From NCBI GenBank assembly GCA_002344895.1, contig DDUR01000034.1:180206-244205 (forward strand): DNA of 64,000 nt. Direction: 5' to 3'. Below, piece by piece: positions 36,663-45,752 of the stretch; positions within the stretch are counted from its first letter, which is position 1; every line of letters starts with the position of its first letter. The DNA comes from Ignavibacteria bacterium UBA2333 (GTDB taxonomy: Bacteria > Bacteroidota > Ignavibacteria > Kapaibacteriales > Kapaibacteriaceae). Under the pieces are notes generated by a model. The model searched no databases. It saw nothing but the letters and a program-made list of their open reading frames with translations, and was not told the origin of the DNA. The translations under genes and the position numbers were made by a program.

Positions 36663-37417
36663 TGAGAAGATACAACGACATAAAGTCTGTTGACATTCAG
36701 CTCATATGGAATCCGATGGCATTCCGTGGTTATGTCTTTGCAGTTCTTCTAGCGACCATTGTGATCTTCTTTATGCAATGTGTACGTACCGATCCTCCCA
36801 AGCCGATTGAAGTACCTCGAATGACACCGTACACGTTTCTCGTGTTTGGAGAGGGAGACGGCACGGGAGCGCGTAAGGGGAATCTTACAGCTGAGGGTGC
36901 CGCTCAACGTGGTACGACGTCGCCAAATCCACTTGAGGATGCGGCAACAGCGGCGGCTTCGCGTGACGGTAAAACACCGGTTTCTGATCCTTCGACATCT
37001 TCGAATCTTCGACCGGTTGATAATCTTGGAACGCGTGGTAAAGAAAACGATGGCTCAGCAGAACGAATGATTGGTTCTGAACAGGGAAGTGATGAGGGTA
37101 CCGGATTAGGATTAGCTGGCTCTGGTAAAGGTAAGGGGCTCGGTTATGGTGACATTGACTGGGGCGGCGGCGGCAATCGAATTGTCCTCACGAAGGTGCT
37201 ACCGAAAAAACCTCCGGGAACTCTTGATACCCAGGTGAAACTACGGTTTCGGGTGGCACCCGACGGATCCGTCACACTTGTACTTCCGGTACAGAAGGGT
37301 GGTAATCCCATTGTTGATGCTGCTGCGATGAATGCATTACGACAATGGAGATTTAACCGGTTGCCGGATGACAGGATAATGGAAGGAACCATCACGTTTA
37401 CGTTCAAAAGCAGTTAA
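36662..37417 (+). CDS. TonB-like energy transducer
   Basis: This 251-residue protein has an N-terminal membrane anchor (FRGYVFAVLLATIVIFFMQC, about residues 20-40), a long polar Gly/Ser-rich periplasmic linker (GEGDGTGARKG; GLGLAGSGKGKGLGYG), and a C-terminal TonB-type domain (DTQVKLRFRVAPDGSVTLVL; DAAAMNALRQWRFNRLPDD). TonB links proton-motive force to outer-membrane receptors, but no ExbB/ExbD is nearby. The upstream open frame to 36560 lies within the SPOR gene. Its ATG overlaps the SPOR stop by one base (TGATG). Confidence 0.82.
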   Translation: MRRYNDIKSVDIQLIWNPMAFRGYVFAVLLATIVIFFMQCVRTDPPKPIEVPRMTPYTFLVFGEGDGTGARKGNLTAEGAAQRGTTSPNPLEDAATAAASRDGKTPVSDPSTSSNLRPVDNLGTRGKENDGSAERMIGSEQGSDEGTGLGLAGSGKGKGLGYGDIDWGGGGNRIVLTKVLPKKPPGTLDTQVKLRFRVAPDGSVTLVLPVQKGGNPIVDAAAMNALRQWRFNRLPDDRIMEGTITFTFKSS

Positions 37418-37420
37418 CCC

Positions 37421-37600
37421 ATGGATGACTTCCTCGTTTGGTATTCGTCAGCATCGACATTATGGAAGGTAGGCGTGTGGGTGCTGGGAGGACTATTAGT
37501 CTTGTCCCTCATTAAACGCCTCGTTAAACTTGCCATCTTGGTCACAGTCCTCCTAATTCTCATCTTTGTTCTCCGGGCCGTTCTGCAATCGGCCGGTTAA
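37421..37600 (+). CDS. 59-residue hydrophobic membrane protein
   Basis: This short frame encodes MDDFLVWYSSASTLWKVGVW followed by two hydrophobic runs (VLGGLLVLSLI, then LAILVTVLLILIFVL) separated by the basic turn KRLVK, ending AVLQSAG. It begins 3 bases after the TonB-like gene, and its stop lies 27 bases before ugd. The two-helix layout and tight spacing argue that it is real and belongs to the TPR-barrel-SPOR-TonB set. No family recognised. Confidence 0.68.
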   Translation: MDDFLVWYSSASTLWKVGVWVLGGLLVLSLIKRLVKLAILVTVLLILIFVLRAVLQSAG

Positions 37601-37627
37601 CGATAACCTTTCCTCGACGTAAACATC

Positions 37628-38986
37628 ATGTCATATTCCATCGCCGTAATTGGCACCGGATACGTTGGACTAGTCACTGGTACGTGCCTTGCTGACGTTG
37701 GAAATCAGGTTCTATGTGTTGACGTTGATGTTGAAAAAGTTGAGTTAATGAGGCGAGGAGGTGTTCCGATCTTTGAACCTGGACTCGACCATCTTTTAGA
37801 GCGAAACATTCGCGAAGGGCGTATTCGGTTTACAACGGATCTCGTTGAGGCCGTAAGTACGTGCGGAATCCTGATGTTCTGTTTGCCAACACCTCCTGGC
37901 AAGGATGGTGAAGCAGATCTGGCAGCAGTTGAAAAGGTTGCTCGTGATGTTGCAAACCTTATCGTTGAACTCAACATCGAAGAGCCTCGAATTATCGTCA
38001 ACAAGAGTACTGTTCCCGTCGGAACAACGGAACGTGTCGCCGAAATTATCTCATCGATAGCTGTTCGTCGTGATATCGACGTCGTCAGTAATCCGGAGTT
38101 TCTGCGAGAGGGTTTTGCCGTTGAAGATTTTATGAAGCCCGATCGAGTCGTTGTGGGCACACGAAGTGTCTATGCAGAGTCTATACTTCGAGACCTCTAT
38201 GAACCCTTCGTTCGAAATGGCGCTCCAATACTTGTGTTTGATGAGCGGAGTGCCGAAGTAGCGAAGTATGCCGCAAACGCATTTCTCGCTGTGAAGATTT
38301 CATTCATGAATGATCTCTCGGAATACTGTGAGAAGGTTGGCGCTGATATAGAAAATATTCGCATCAGCATGGGAGCAGACGAACGTATCGGCCGACGGTT
38401 CCTCTTTGCCGGTATTGGTTACGGAGGTTCGTGTTTTCCGAAAGACGTAAAGGCAATTGTTCACGCAGCACGGCAGGCAGGCGCACCTCTGGAGATACTT
38501 GAATCAACAATGAACGTAAACCGAAATCAGGTACGACGTTTTGTTGACCGAATTCGATCAAGATTTGATGGGAATCTCAGTGGACGTACGATTGCCTTGT
38601 GGGGGTTGGCGTTTAAGCCTAATACGGACGATGTACGAGAAGCTCCAGCCTTTGCAGTTATTGATGAGCTCATAAACGACGGTTGTACAATTCGCGCATA
38701 TGACCCTGAGGCACATACAACTACTCGCCGGGTATATGGTGACTCTATTTACTACGCATCAAGCCCATTTGATGCATGTGAAGGCGCAGAAGCACTTGTA
38801 ATTGCTACAGAATGGAATGAGTTTGCAAATCCAGATTGGTCGCGAATTCGTGCCGCCCTTACAAACTCAGTGATCTTTGACGGAAGAAACATGTATCAGC
38901 TTGATGACATGTTGGCGGAGGGATTTGAATATCATAGTATCGGCCGTGCAACGGTCATACCTGATACTGCAGATCCCGACGTTTGA
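37628..38986 (+). CDS. ugd: UDP-glucose 6-dehydrogenase
   Basis: This enzyme oxidises UDP-glucose to UDP-glucuronate with two NAD+, feeding surface polysaccharide synthesis. The 452-residue product shows the NAD fold start IAVIGTGYVGLVTGTCLADV, the NKSTVPVGTTERV element, NPEFLREGFAVEDFMKPDRV, and the catalytic Cys in GIGYGGSCFPKDVKAIVHA (near residue 267). WGLAFKPNTDDVREAP completes the family pattern. UDP-N-acetyl sugar dehydrogenases are related, but the motif set fits Ugd. Its stop shares the TGATCA palindrome with the stop of the convergent gene. Confidence 0.95.
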   Translation: MSYSIAVIGTGYVGLVTGTCLADVGNQVLCVDVDVEKVELMRRGGVPIFEPGLDHLLERNIREGRIRFTTDLVEAVSTCGILMFCLPTPPGKDGEADLAAVEKVARDVANLIVELNIEEPRIIVNKSTVPVGTTERVAEIISSIAVRRDIDVVSNPEFLREGFAVEDFMKPDRVVVGTRSVYAESILRDLYEPFVRNGAPILVFDERSAEVAKYAANAFLAVKISFMNDLSEYCEKVGADIENIRISMGADERIGRRFLFAGIGYGGSCFPKDVKAIVHAARQAGAPLEILESTMNVNRNQVRRFVDRIRSRFDGNLSGRTIALWGLAFKPNTDDVREAPAFAVIDELINDGCTIRAYDPEAHTTTRRVYGDSIYYASSPFDACEGAEALVIATEWNEFANPDWSRIRAALTNSVIFDGRNMYQLDDMLAEGFEYHSIGRATVIPDTADPDV

Positions 38987-40561
38987 TCAGGGTTTCCTTC
39001 GAGGTGCTGATTTACCGGTGATACTTCGAAACATTCGGAACTGACGTCGTGCACGCCACCACCTTGCGACTTTCATCCATAAGAGTCGAAGCATACGAGC
39101 CAATGAGAACTTGTCGGATATGGTTCCAGCTCCAAGCATGTTTCTCAGCTGCATACGTTCCATATCTGAAATTGAGATGTCCTCGACGCCTGCAGTTGGC
39201 TTGTTGAGGATGTGATCGAGCATTGTTTCGAGTTCTCGAGCTGCCTTGTCGAGTCGTGGCGCATCTATGGAGTTGTACTTCATCAAAAGATGCAGGTGAT
39301 CATAAAAAACAGCTGCTCGTTTTATGTCCTCTATCTGATGCTCCGATCGAAGTACATCAACCAGTGCTTCAGCCAGTTCTTCGATTTCGCGGATTGTTTC
39401 CTCAGGAAAGGCAAACATTTCTTGTGGGATAATATCATCGACATTAACGTATACAGTACTGAGTCGTTCGATCTCCAGCCCGTAGTGTTCAGAAACATGA
39501 AGACCAATTCGTTCTGTGAGTGTATCAATCTGACGTTGTAAGAGTCCAAGCTGACTTCGTAAACCTTCCTGACGTAGATGGCCAGACGCAGTTGAGAGTT
39601 GTAGTTCAAGGTCTCGTTTTTGCGAAATCAGATCGCGAAGTCGTTTTGCATCCTCACTGGACGAAGAATAGATCTGATCTTCAATCACCTTTGCATCGAC
39701 GTGCATTCGTGCCGAGCCAATTTTTACGGTATTTACGGTGATATGATCGCCCAGTTGTTCTCGCAGTTTCTCAAAATCAATGTGTGCAACACCGTCGGTA
39801 ATGACAAGAATCTGTGCATGACTCAACTGACTCTCATGAGAAATGTCGTCAATTGCCGTCTGGAGTGCACGCTGAAGTGCTGTGCCATTTCCAACGGCAT
39901 TGATGTGCATGACGTGGCTTATAAGCTTGTCAAAGCCCGGAAGATCTCGTGCCGTCAATAGATCGCCAACGCCGATGTCGAACGTGCGAAAGAAGATTGT
40001 ACCAAGTTCGCGTTGATTTCGACGTAAAAAGAGGTAGGCAATCGCCTTTGCCAGGTGGATACGGTAATACTGCCGCATCGAACTCGAGGTATCGAACAGG
40101 ATGTAGACCTTCTGCTTACGATCATCAGGCGCGAACCGGTCACTTTCCGTCTGATACCGAAAGTTGCGCGGTTTCCGAGGTCTTGGCATCCATAATGAAC
40201 GCTCAGCCAGACGCTGTAAGAAAACGTTTTCGGGTAACAGGAACTGGTATGGATAGATGTTTCGAACTTCAGCAACGTTGCGTATGAGGTCCGCTTCATA
40301 CTCTTCCGCATCTGCCACGTTGGGCACCATGATGTGCTCAGTTTGACTATTCCGATCCGACGGTTCGTTCAGTTCAAGGATTGGTGCCAGAGACTGTGCA
40401 ATTGTGTGACCAAGGTCCTCAATAATCCTCGCGATGTCATAAATGATGGAAAAGTCATCCGGCAAATGTTCTTCGACGGTGTCAAAGAAGCCGAATGACT
40501 CCATCCTCGAGAGAAACTCCGAGGTCTCAATGATTTCGCGCGATGACTTCTCAATCGGCAC
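38987..40561 (-). CDS. VWA domain protein paired with a MoxR ATPase (ViaA-like)
   Basis: This 524-residue cytoplasmic protein has a von Willebrand A domain in its middle (about residues 150-310). The MIDAS site is KVYILFDTSSSMRQYY (DxSxS), with GNGTALQRALQTAIDD and ILVITDGVAH further on. The flanks are helical and charged (SQKRDLELQLSTASGHLRQE). It lies 3' of a MoxR-family ATPase with an 11-base overlap, the same layout and sizes as E. coli ravA-viaA and other MoxR-VWA pairs, which act as ATP-driven chaperones or metal inserters. The target here is unknown. It ends back to back with ugd. Confidence 0.85.
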   Translation of the reverse strand: MPIEKSSREIIETSEFLSRMESFGFFDTVEEHLPDDFSIIYDIARIIEDLGHTIAQSLAPILELNEPSDRNSQTEHIMVPNVADAEEYEADLIRNVAEVRNIYPYQFLLPENVFLQRLAERSLWMPRPRKPRNFRYQTESDRFAPDDRKQKVYILFDTSSSMRQYYRIHLAKAIAYLFLRRNQRELGTIFFRTFDIGVGDLLTARDLPGFDKLISHVMHINAVGNGTALQRALQTAIDDISHESQLSHAQILVITDGVAHIDFEKLREQLGDHITVNTVKIGSARMHVDAKVIEDQIYSSSSEDAKRLRDLISQKRDLELQLSTASGHLRQEGLRSQLGLLQRQIDTLTERIGLHVSEHYGLEIERLSTVYVNVDDIIPQEMFAFPEETIREIEELAEALVDVLRSEHQIEDIKRAAVFYDHLHLLMKYNSIDAPRLDKAARELETMLDHILNKPTAGVEDISISDMERMQLRNMLGAGTISDKFSLARMLRLLWMKVARWWRARRQFRMFRSITGKSAPRRKP

Positions 40562-41867
40562 GATTCATCTCGCGTTCAACGACAATCATTGTCTGCGCAA
40601 GGATTCGCTCGACGGAGTGTTTAAGCTCACGAACTTCGTCGCAAACAGGTACAAAGTCTGTCACGAATTGCTCTAGCATTTTACGATTTTGATCCTGGGG
40701 CTGTTCAGAGCCGAATTTCTCCTTTACCCATTCGAAGAAGGATCGGCGGATCTGTGTGTCACCAAACTGTGAGAGTGGCTGTCGCATAAGTGACGGATCG
40801 AGGCGGATTGTTTCGAGCAGCTCAGTGAAGTCAAGAAGAATTGTTACCTGATCAAAGCCTCGTGATGCTGTGAGTGAGTTGTAGACAGTTGTGTACGCCT
40901 TCCTGAACAATGCAATGTCGTCTGGTAGGCCAACGGTGGCAAAGACAAAGTAGAGTTTGGACACATCATCGTGATGGACCGTGCTACGTCCCTTTAACAG
41001 GGCCAAGGCCCGCAAAAGGTCGAGTGACTTTGCTTGCGTTCTTGGTGAGATGTAGAAGTCTGTATCCTCACCACGCTTTGCCGCATCATGCAGTGCACGA
41101 TTTCTGAGGAACTCATAGTGCCGTATGACGATGTTTGTGAAATACAGGAGTTCCGACGAGATCGAGATGGTAAAATCATCACTTCTGCCTGTGATGATGT
41201 CATGCATGTGTTTTAGTCGTTCGTACGGGATTTTTTTCGGCGGTACAACAGTTCGACCAGCATGGACAAGGTAACGCTGTGAAATCCGATACTGGATAAA
41301 AGGATCCTTGTCAGGCAGGATCACTGCCTTAAAGAGGAAGCGATCGAGCAGGGCTTCGGTTACCTCGGATACGCGGAGGTAGTTTGTGGCCGCTATCACG
41401 GTGTGGAGTGGAGAAGCTACATTCTGTACCCCACGAAGAAGCCGACGTTCATTTAAGAGTGAGAGTAGTGCACGAAGTGTGAAGTCGTTGGCATCGAAGA
41501 TTTCGTCGATAAAGCCGAAATGACTTTCAACAAGAGATAACTCTGTGTTGTGAACAATCCGTCCATGTTTTAGCTGCTCAAGGTCTAAACCACCGAAATA
41601 CGTGTCCGGCTGTTGTTCCTTGGACGCCTGCACACGAAACATCGATGCACCTTCGAACATGCTGAAGATCTGTTCAGCAAGTAACGACTTCCCAACGCCG
41701 GTCCGACTCTGAAGAAGTAGGTGTTCGGCCGTCAGGAGCGCGCAGAACGCCTGCTCAATCATTTCCTCGCGATTGATGACACGTTGTCCAATAAAATGTG
41801 CCGCGTCCTTGAGTTCCTTTGCGACTTCCTCGATGGAATTGATGATGTCCCGCCCTTTTCCTGCCAT
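40551..41867 (-). CDS. MoxR-family AAA+ ATPase (RavA-like)
   Basis: This 438-residue AAA+ protein begins at ATG 41867, which follows an excellent AGGAGG site; the open frame continues to 41996 without coding character. It shows EHLLLQSRTGVGKSLLAEQI (Walker A, near residue 60), FGFIDEIFDANDFTLRALLS (Walker B), LLNERRLL (MoxR insert), and the sensor region VIAATNYLRVSEVTEALLDR. MoxR ATPases work with VWA partners in maturation of protein complexes, and the VWA gene follows with an overlap. It diverges from uvrC. Confidence 0.9.
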   Translation of the reverse strand: MAGKGRDIINSIEEVAKELKDAAHFIGQRVINREEMIEQAFCALLTAEHLLLQSRTGVGKSLLAEQIFSMFEGASMFRVQASKEQQPDTYFGGLDLEQLKHGRIVHNTELSLVESHFGFIDEIFDANDFTLRALLSLLNERRLLRGVQNVASPLHTVIAATNYLRVSEVTEALLDRFLFKAVILPDKDPFIQYRISQRYLVHAGRTVVPPKKIPYERLKHMHDIITGRSDDFTISISSELLYFTNIVIRHYEFLRNRALHDAAKRGEDTDFYISPRTQAKSLDLLRALALLKGRSTVHHDDVSKLYFVFATVGLPDDIALFRKAYTTVYNSLTASRGFDQVTILLDFTELLETIRLDPSLMRQPLSQFGDTQIRRSFFEWVKEKFGSEQPQDQNRKMLEQFVTDFVPVCDEVRELKHSVERILAQTMIVVEREMNRAD

Positions 41868-41964
41868 TGTTCCTCCTGTAGTTCGACCGGCGATAACATA
41901 CGGAACGGATCGTTTACATTCCACTACACTTCCTACGCCCCTGAGGATTCGTAGTTTGCACGTT

Positions 41965-43857
41965 GTGAACGCAGAAACTGACCTCGAGAAGCGCATTGCC
42001 CGCCTGCCAACAGGTCCGGGAGTCTACCTTCACAAGGATGAGAAGGGTACGATTATCTATGTCGGTAAGGCTAAAAATCTTCGAAGCCGCGTACGAGCAT
42101 ACTTCCAGCAAACACGACCGGTTGATGCAAAAACGAAGGCGCTAATGAAGAAGATTGCTGACGTCGACGTAATCGTAACAGATACGGAGACGGAAGCCTT
42201 GATTCTCGAGAATACGCTCATCAAGGAGCATCGTCCGAAGTATAATGTGCTTCTTAAGGATGACAAGTCCTATCCCTATATCCGTATTACTAAGGAAGAG
42301 TTCCCACGTGTGTTTAAAACACGTCGAGTGATTCGTGATGGAAGTCGATACTATGGCCCTTATACTGACGGGACCTATCTCTTCTATCTCCTCAAAACGC
42401 TCCGACTCATTTTTCCACTGCGTTCATGTGAGCTCCCACTTACCGAGCAATCAATTGCAGCAGGGAAGTATCGTGTCTGTCTTGACTATCACATCAAGAA
42501 ATGTGAAGGGCCCTGCCAGGGATTTGTCAGTCGGGAAGTCTATAATGACTACATCCGCCAAGTGCATCAGATTCTCATCGGGAGAACAAAGGAACTTGAG
42601 AGGTCACTTGAACAACGTATGAGTGAACTCGCAGAAGCTCTGCGATTTGAAGATGCGCTTGTTGTTCGTTCACGTCTTGAGAAGCTTCGCGAATACACGT
42701 CCCGACAAAAAGTCTCTATGGCTGATGAGGTGGATCGTGATGTGTTTGCATTGACACGCAGTGGTGATGTTGTTTGTATTGTGGTGCTGACAATTCGAGA
42801 CGGGAATCTGGTTGGTAAGCGCCATTTCTTTGTCTATCACGCTACAGACATTCCGGATGCTGAACTTCTTCAAACAACCATTGAACAATGGTATGTCGAA
42901 CAAGACCAGGTGCCCGAAGAGATTCTGCTGCCAACGGACGTCGTAGATACTGATATCCTCACGTCATTTCTTCAGGCTCGTCGCGGTCGCACTGTAGCCG
43001 TAGTTGTCCCAAAGATCGGAGACAAACGCAAACTCGTTGGGATGGCCGAATCAAATGCCGACGTTCTACTGCGGGAGTTCCTTGCACAGCAGGCCCTGAA
43101 AGACCAAAGTGTATCTCGTGCTGTTTTGGCGCTCCAGCAGGATTTACGGTTGCCACGTCTGCCCCGACGTATTGAGTGTTTTGATAACTCACACATGCAG
43201 GGAACAGACTACGTTTCGAGTATGGTGGTGTTTATCGACGGAAAACCTAAAAAAAGTGAGTACCGGCGGTATAAGCTCGAATCTGTTGAAGGTAACGACG
43301 ACTTTGACGCTATGCGCGAAGTAATCCGGCGACGGTATACAAGGGCGGACGATGGCGAAGAGGGTCGTCCGGATCTTGTCATAATAGATGGTGGTAAGGG
43401 CCAGCTGTCAGCTGCAATGGAGGTGCTTCGATCACTTGGACGTGACAAAGAATTCACCGTCGTTGGATTGGCAAAGCGCCTCGAAGAGGTGTTCTTCCCT
43501 GATTCGTCAGAGCCAATGTTTATTCCTCGCGCGTCATCCGGTTTGCGACTTCTACAACAAGCTCGAGATGAGGCACATCGATTTGCCATTACCTATCATC
43601 GCACACTTCGTTCAAAACGAACGTTTCGTACTGAACTCACAGACATTCCTGGAATCGGCGAAGCCACAGCGCGGAAACTCCTCGTCGCACTTGGCAGTGT
43701 GGATGCCGTAAAGGCAACAACGTTAGAGGCATTGGCTGCTGTTGTTGGTAATGCCAATGCTCAACGAATTCGAACATGGGTTGAAACGGTAGCCCCTTTG
43801 CCCCCTGACACAACAGACGACGTACCACCTATTTCCGGGAGCACTGACCCTACATGA
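41965..43857 (+). CDS. uvrC: excinuclease ABC subunit C
   Basis: UvrC makes the dual incisions of nucleotide excision repair. From GTG 41965 the product is 630 residues. It has the GIY-YIG domain (GPGVYLHKDEKGTIIYVGKA at about residues 15-34), the UVR motif (ERSLEQRMSELAEALRFEDA), the RNase H-like second nuclease (RRIECFDNSHMQGTDYVSSM; LVIIDGGKGQLSAA) and the C-terminal helix-hairpin-helix (DIPGIGEATARKLLVALGSV). Upstream in-frame ATGs down to 41773 lie in the divergent moxR gene and are unlikely. TAGTTTG (41952-41958) lies 6 bases before the GTG. It overlaps the next gene by 4 bases. Confidence 0.95.
   Translation: MNAETDLEKRIARLPTGPGVYLHKDEKGTIIYVGKAKNLRSRVRAYFQQTRPVDAKTKALMKKIADVDVIVTDTETEALILENTLIKEHRPKYNVLLKDDKSYPYIRITKEEFPRVFKTRRVIRDGSRYYGPYTDGTYLFYLLKTLRLIFPLRSCELPLTEQSIAAGKYRVCLDYHIKKCEGPCQGFVSREVYNDYIRQVHQILIGRTKELERSLEQRMSELAEALRFEDALVVRSRLEKLREYTSRQKVSMADEVDRDVFALTRSGDVVCIVVLTIRDGNLVGKRHFFVYHATDIPDAELLQTTIEQWYVEQDQVPEEILLPTDVVDTDILTSFLQARRGRTVAVVVPKIGDKRKLVGMAESNADVLLREFLAQQALKDQSVSRAVLALQQDLRLPRLPRRIECFDNSHMQGTDYVSSMVVFIDGKPKKSEYRRYKLESVEGNDDFDAMREVIRRRYTRADDGEEGRPDLVIIDGGKGQLSAAMEVLRSLGRDKEFTVVGLAKRLEEVFFPDSSEPMFIPRASSGLRLLQQARDEAHRFAITYHRTLRSKRTFRTELTDIPGIGEATARKLLVALGSVDAVKATTLEALAAVVGNANAQRIRTWVETVAPLPPDTTDDVPPISGSTDPT
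43792..43806 (+). repeat. dispersed motif copy, one-base-shorter spacing
   Basis: GCCCCTTTGCCCCCT, read Ala-Pro-Leu-Pro-Pro at the uvrC C-terminus. The next bases (GAC) match those after the copy at 31134. Confidence 0.55.
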
Positions 43858-45740
43858 CACCGTTACTCCGGCGTCTGCGTGCCATCATCGAACAACTGGA
43901 TCGATCTGCTTGGCATCCGTATTCCGTACCTGGAAAGTGGGTAGGGAGCGATCGACGAGTCGTGTTCCCGTCTGCACCTTCCTATCTGCGTCACCAACTT
44001 GACCGTGTGGAGTCGCTGATGCGTACACGGCACACCTGGAACGCGCGCGAAGCAGTGCTCTACAATGCAAGTGTGCGACATGTCACAAGTTATGATCATG
44101 GAGATCGAGCGAAGCTGGATGGCTGGAGGACAACGGGAACGTTCCTGAAACTCTTGACAATCCTTCCGTACCTCCGGCAAATGGGTGTTACGACCATCCT
44201 GTTGCTTCCGATTACGGAGATTGGACGTGTAGGTAAAAAAGGCGAGTACGGATCACCGTATGCCGCGCGTCATCCGTATCGAATTGATGAGATGTTGGCC
44301 GAACCTCTTGTAGACATGTCTGTCGACGATCAGGCCCGCGCCTTTGTTGAAGCATGCCATTTTCTCGGCATGAAGGTTGTCCTCGAAGTCGTCCTTCGCA
44401 CTGCAAGTGTAGATTCGGAACTCGCTCGTATGCGACCCGAGTGGTTCTATTGGATTGATGAGGCAGAGCTCGAACGGCAGGGAGGTGTGTTTACCGCGCC
44501 GACGTTTGCGGATGACGACATTTCTATCATCCGACATCAGGTTGAGGAGCGGAACTTTATTTCCTTGCCTGAGCCTTCTGAGGAGTATCGCAACCTCTTT
44601 ACATCACCTCCGTCAACAGTGATTGTTGATGATAAGGGGCCAAAGGGGCTGCTCCCGGATGGCCGCGTCGTACGAATTCCAGGGGCGTTTGCAGATTGGC
44701 CCGTCGATGATCCTCAGCCGGCATGGTCAGACGTGACGTATGTAAAACTTCACGATCATCCACATTTCCGGTATATGGCCTATAATACGATTCGAATGTT
44801 CGATAAAGCGCTGGATGCGCCCGCGTATCGGCAACAGTCATTGTGGAATACCATTACGGGACTTGTTCCACACTTTATGCGCACCCTCAACATCGATGGT
44901 GTGATGATCGACATGGGACATGCCTTCCCGGCTGATCTGCGGAGAAGGATTGTCTCTGAGATTCGTGCTACAAAGCCTGATGCTCTGGTTTTTGAGGAGA
45001 ATTTTACGATTGACCGTCGATCAGTATCGGATGGATACGATGGTGTTATTGGTTACCTGCCATTTGATGCGTGGGACGTATCACGTCTTCGCGACTTTAT
45101 CGAGCGTTTGTCAAACAAGGACGTTGCAGTGCGATACTTCGCCACTGCAGAGTCACACAATACGCCACGAATAGCTGCGCGCATTGGTGGTAAGGAACAC
45201 GCCGCTTGTTTATGGCCAATACTTCGTTGCCTCCCAATGGGATGGCCCTATATCCATGCAGGGATGGAACTGGGAGAAACGATTCCTGTCAATACTGGCC
45301 TCGGATTTACTGACGATGAACGACTTGCGTTTCCACCTGAACGTTTGCCGCTGTTTTCTGACGTGACATTGCCTTGGGATTCAACGTCAACTCTGGACAG
45401 GAGAATCGCAGACTTTGAACGGCGGTTGCGTGCAACGGATTGGTTCAAACGGAGTTCGGACGACGACGATGTGATTCAACTTTCCGGTGGAGGTCAATCG
45501 ATTGTCTCCTACATCAGACGTTGCCGAAGTGATCGGTATGGCATTATCGTTGTAGGAAATCTCGGTGCTGAGTCTGTACTTACTACGATCGCCGTGCCAC
45601 ACGATGCAGGTCTACGATTTATTGAGCCGAATGACGTAATCGTGAAACGATCTGATCTACTGTCCGTAACACTTGGGCCGTGGGAAAGTGTTGTTGTCCA
45701 CGCTCTCTTCGACGAGTCAACACAGCGTCTAACTTCCTGA
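43854..45740 (+). CDS. GH13 alpha-amylase-superfamily protein with altered active-site residues
   Basis: This 628-residue protein is built like an alpha-amylase-family enzyme. The (beta/alpha)8 landmarks are LPYLRQMGVTTILLLPITEI (strand 2 region), FLGMKVVLEVVLRTASVDSE (strand 3), DGVMIDMGHAFP (strand 4, nucleophile Asp near residue 352), ALVFEENFTID (strand 5, acid/base Glu near residue 381) and ATAESHNTPR (strand 7, near residue 434). Two nearly invariant residues differ: the Arg two before the nucleophile is Met, and the His-Asp pair of strand 7 is His-Asn. It may be a maltosyltransferase-like or inactive member. The substrate is presumably an alpha-glucan. No signal peptide, so it is cytoplasmic. 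It overlaps uvrC by 4 bases. Confidence 0.78.
   Translation: MTPLLRRLRAIIEQLDRSAWHPYSVPGKWVGSDRRVVFPSAPSYLRHQLDRVESLMRTRHTWNAREAVLYNASVRHVTSYDHGDRAKLDGWRTTGTFLKLLTILPYLRQMGVTTILLLPITEIGRVGKKGEYGSPYAARHPYRIDEMLAEPLVDMSVDDQARAFVEACHFLGMKVVLEVVLRTASVDSELARMRPEWFYWIDEAELERQGGVFTAPTFADDDISIIRHQVEERNFISLPEPSEEYRNLFTSPPSTVIVDDKGPKGLLPDGRVVRIPGAFADWPVDDPQPAWSDVTYVKLHDHPHFRYMAYNTIRMFDKALDAPAYRQQSLWNTITGLVPHFMRTLNIDGVMIDMGHAFPADLRRRIVSEIRATKPDALVFEENFTIDRRSVSDGYDGVIGYLPFDAWDVSRLRDFIERLSNKDVAVRYFATAESHNTPRIAARIGGKEHAACLWPILRCLPMGWPYIHAGMELGETIPVNTGLGFTDDERLAFPPERLPLFSDVTLPWDSTSTLDRRIADFERRLRATDWFKRSSDDDDVIQLSGGGQSIVSYIRRCRSDRYGIIVVGNLGAESVLTTIAVPHDAGLRFIEPNDVIVKRSDLLSVTLGPWESVVVHALFDESTQRLTS
44634..44649 (-). 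repeat. dispersed motif copy GCCCCTTTGGCCCCTT (minus strand)
   Basis: Exact match to GCCCCTTNNGCCCC on the minus strand, antisense within the GH13 gene (read Lys-Gly-Pro-Lys-Gly-Leu). Confidence 0.7.
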
Positions 45741-45752
45741 CTCGCGAACACA

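Noticed and set aside
41773..41964. N-terminal extension of uvrC from ATG 41773
   Set aside because: The added 64 residues overlap the divergent moxR start and its Shine-Dalgarno site, and UvrC begins at the GIY-YIG domain shortly after 41965.
41868..41996. N-terminal extension of the MoxR protein to 41996
   Set aside because: A near-perfect AGGAGG site precedes ATG 41867, and the extension overlaps the uvrC start.
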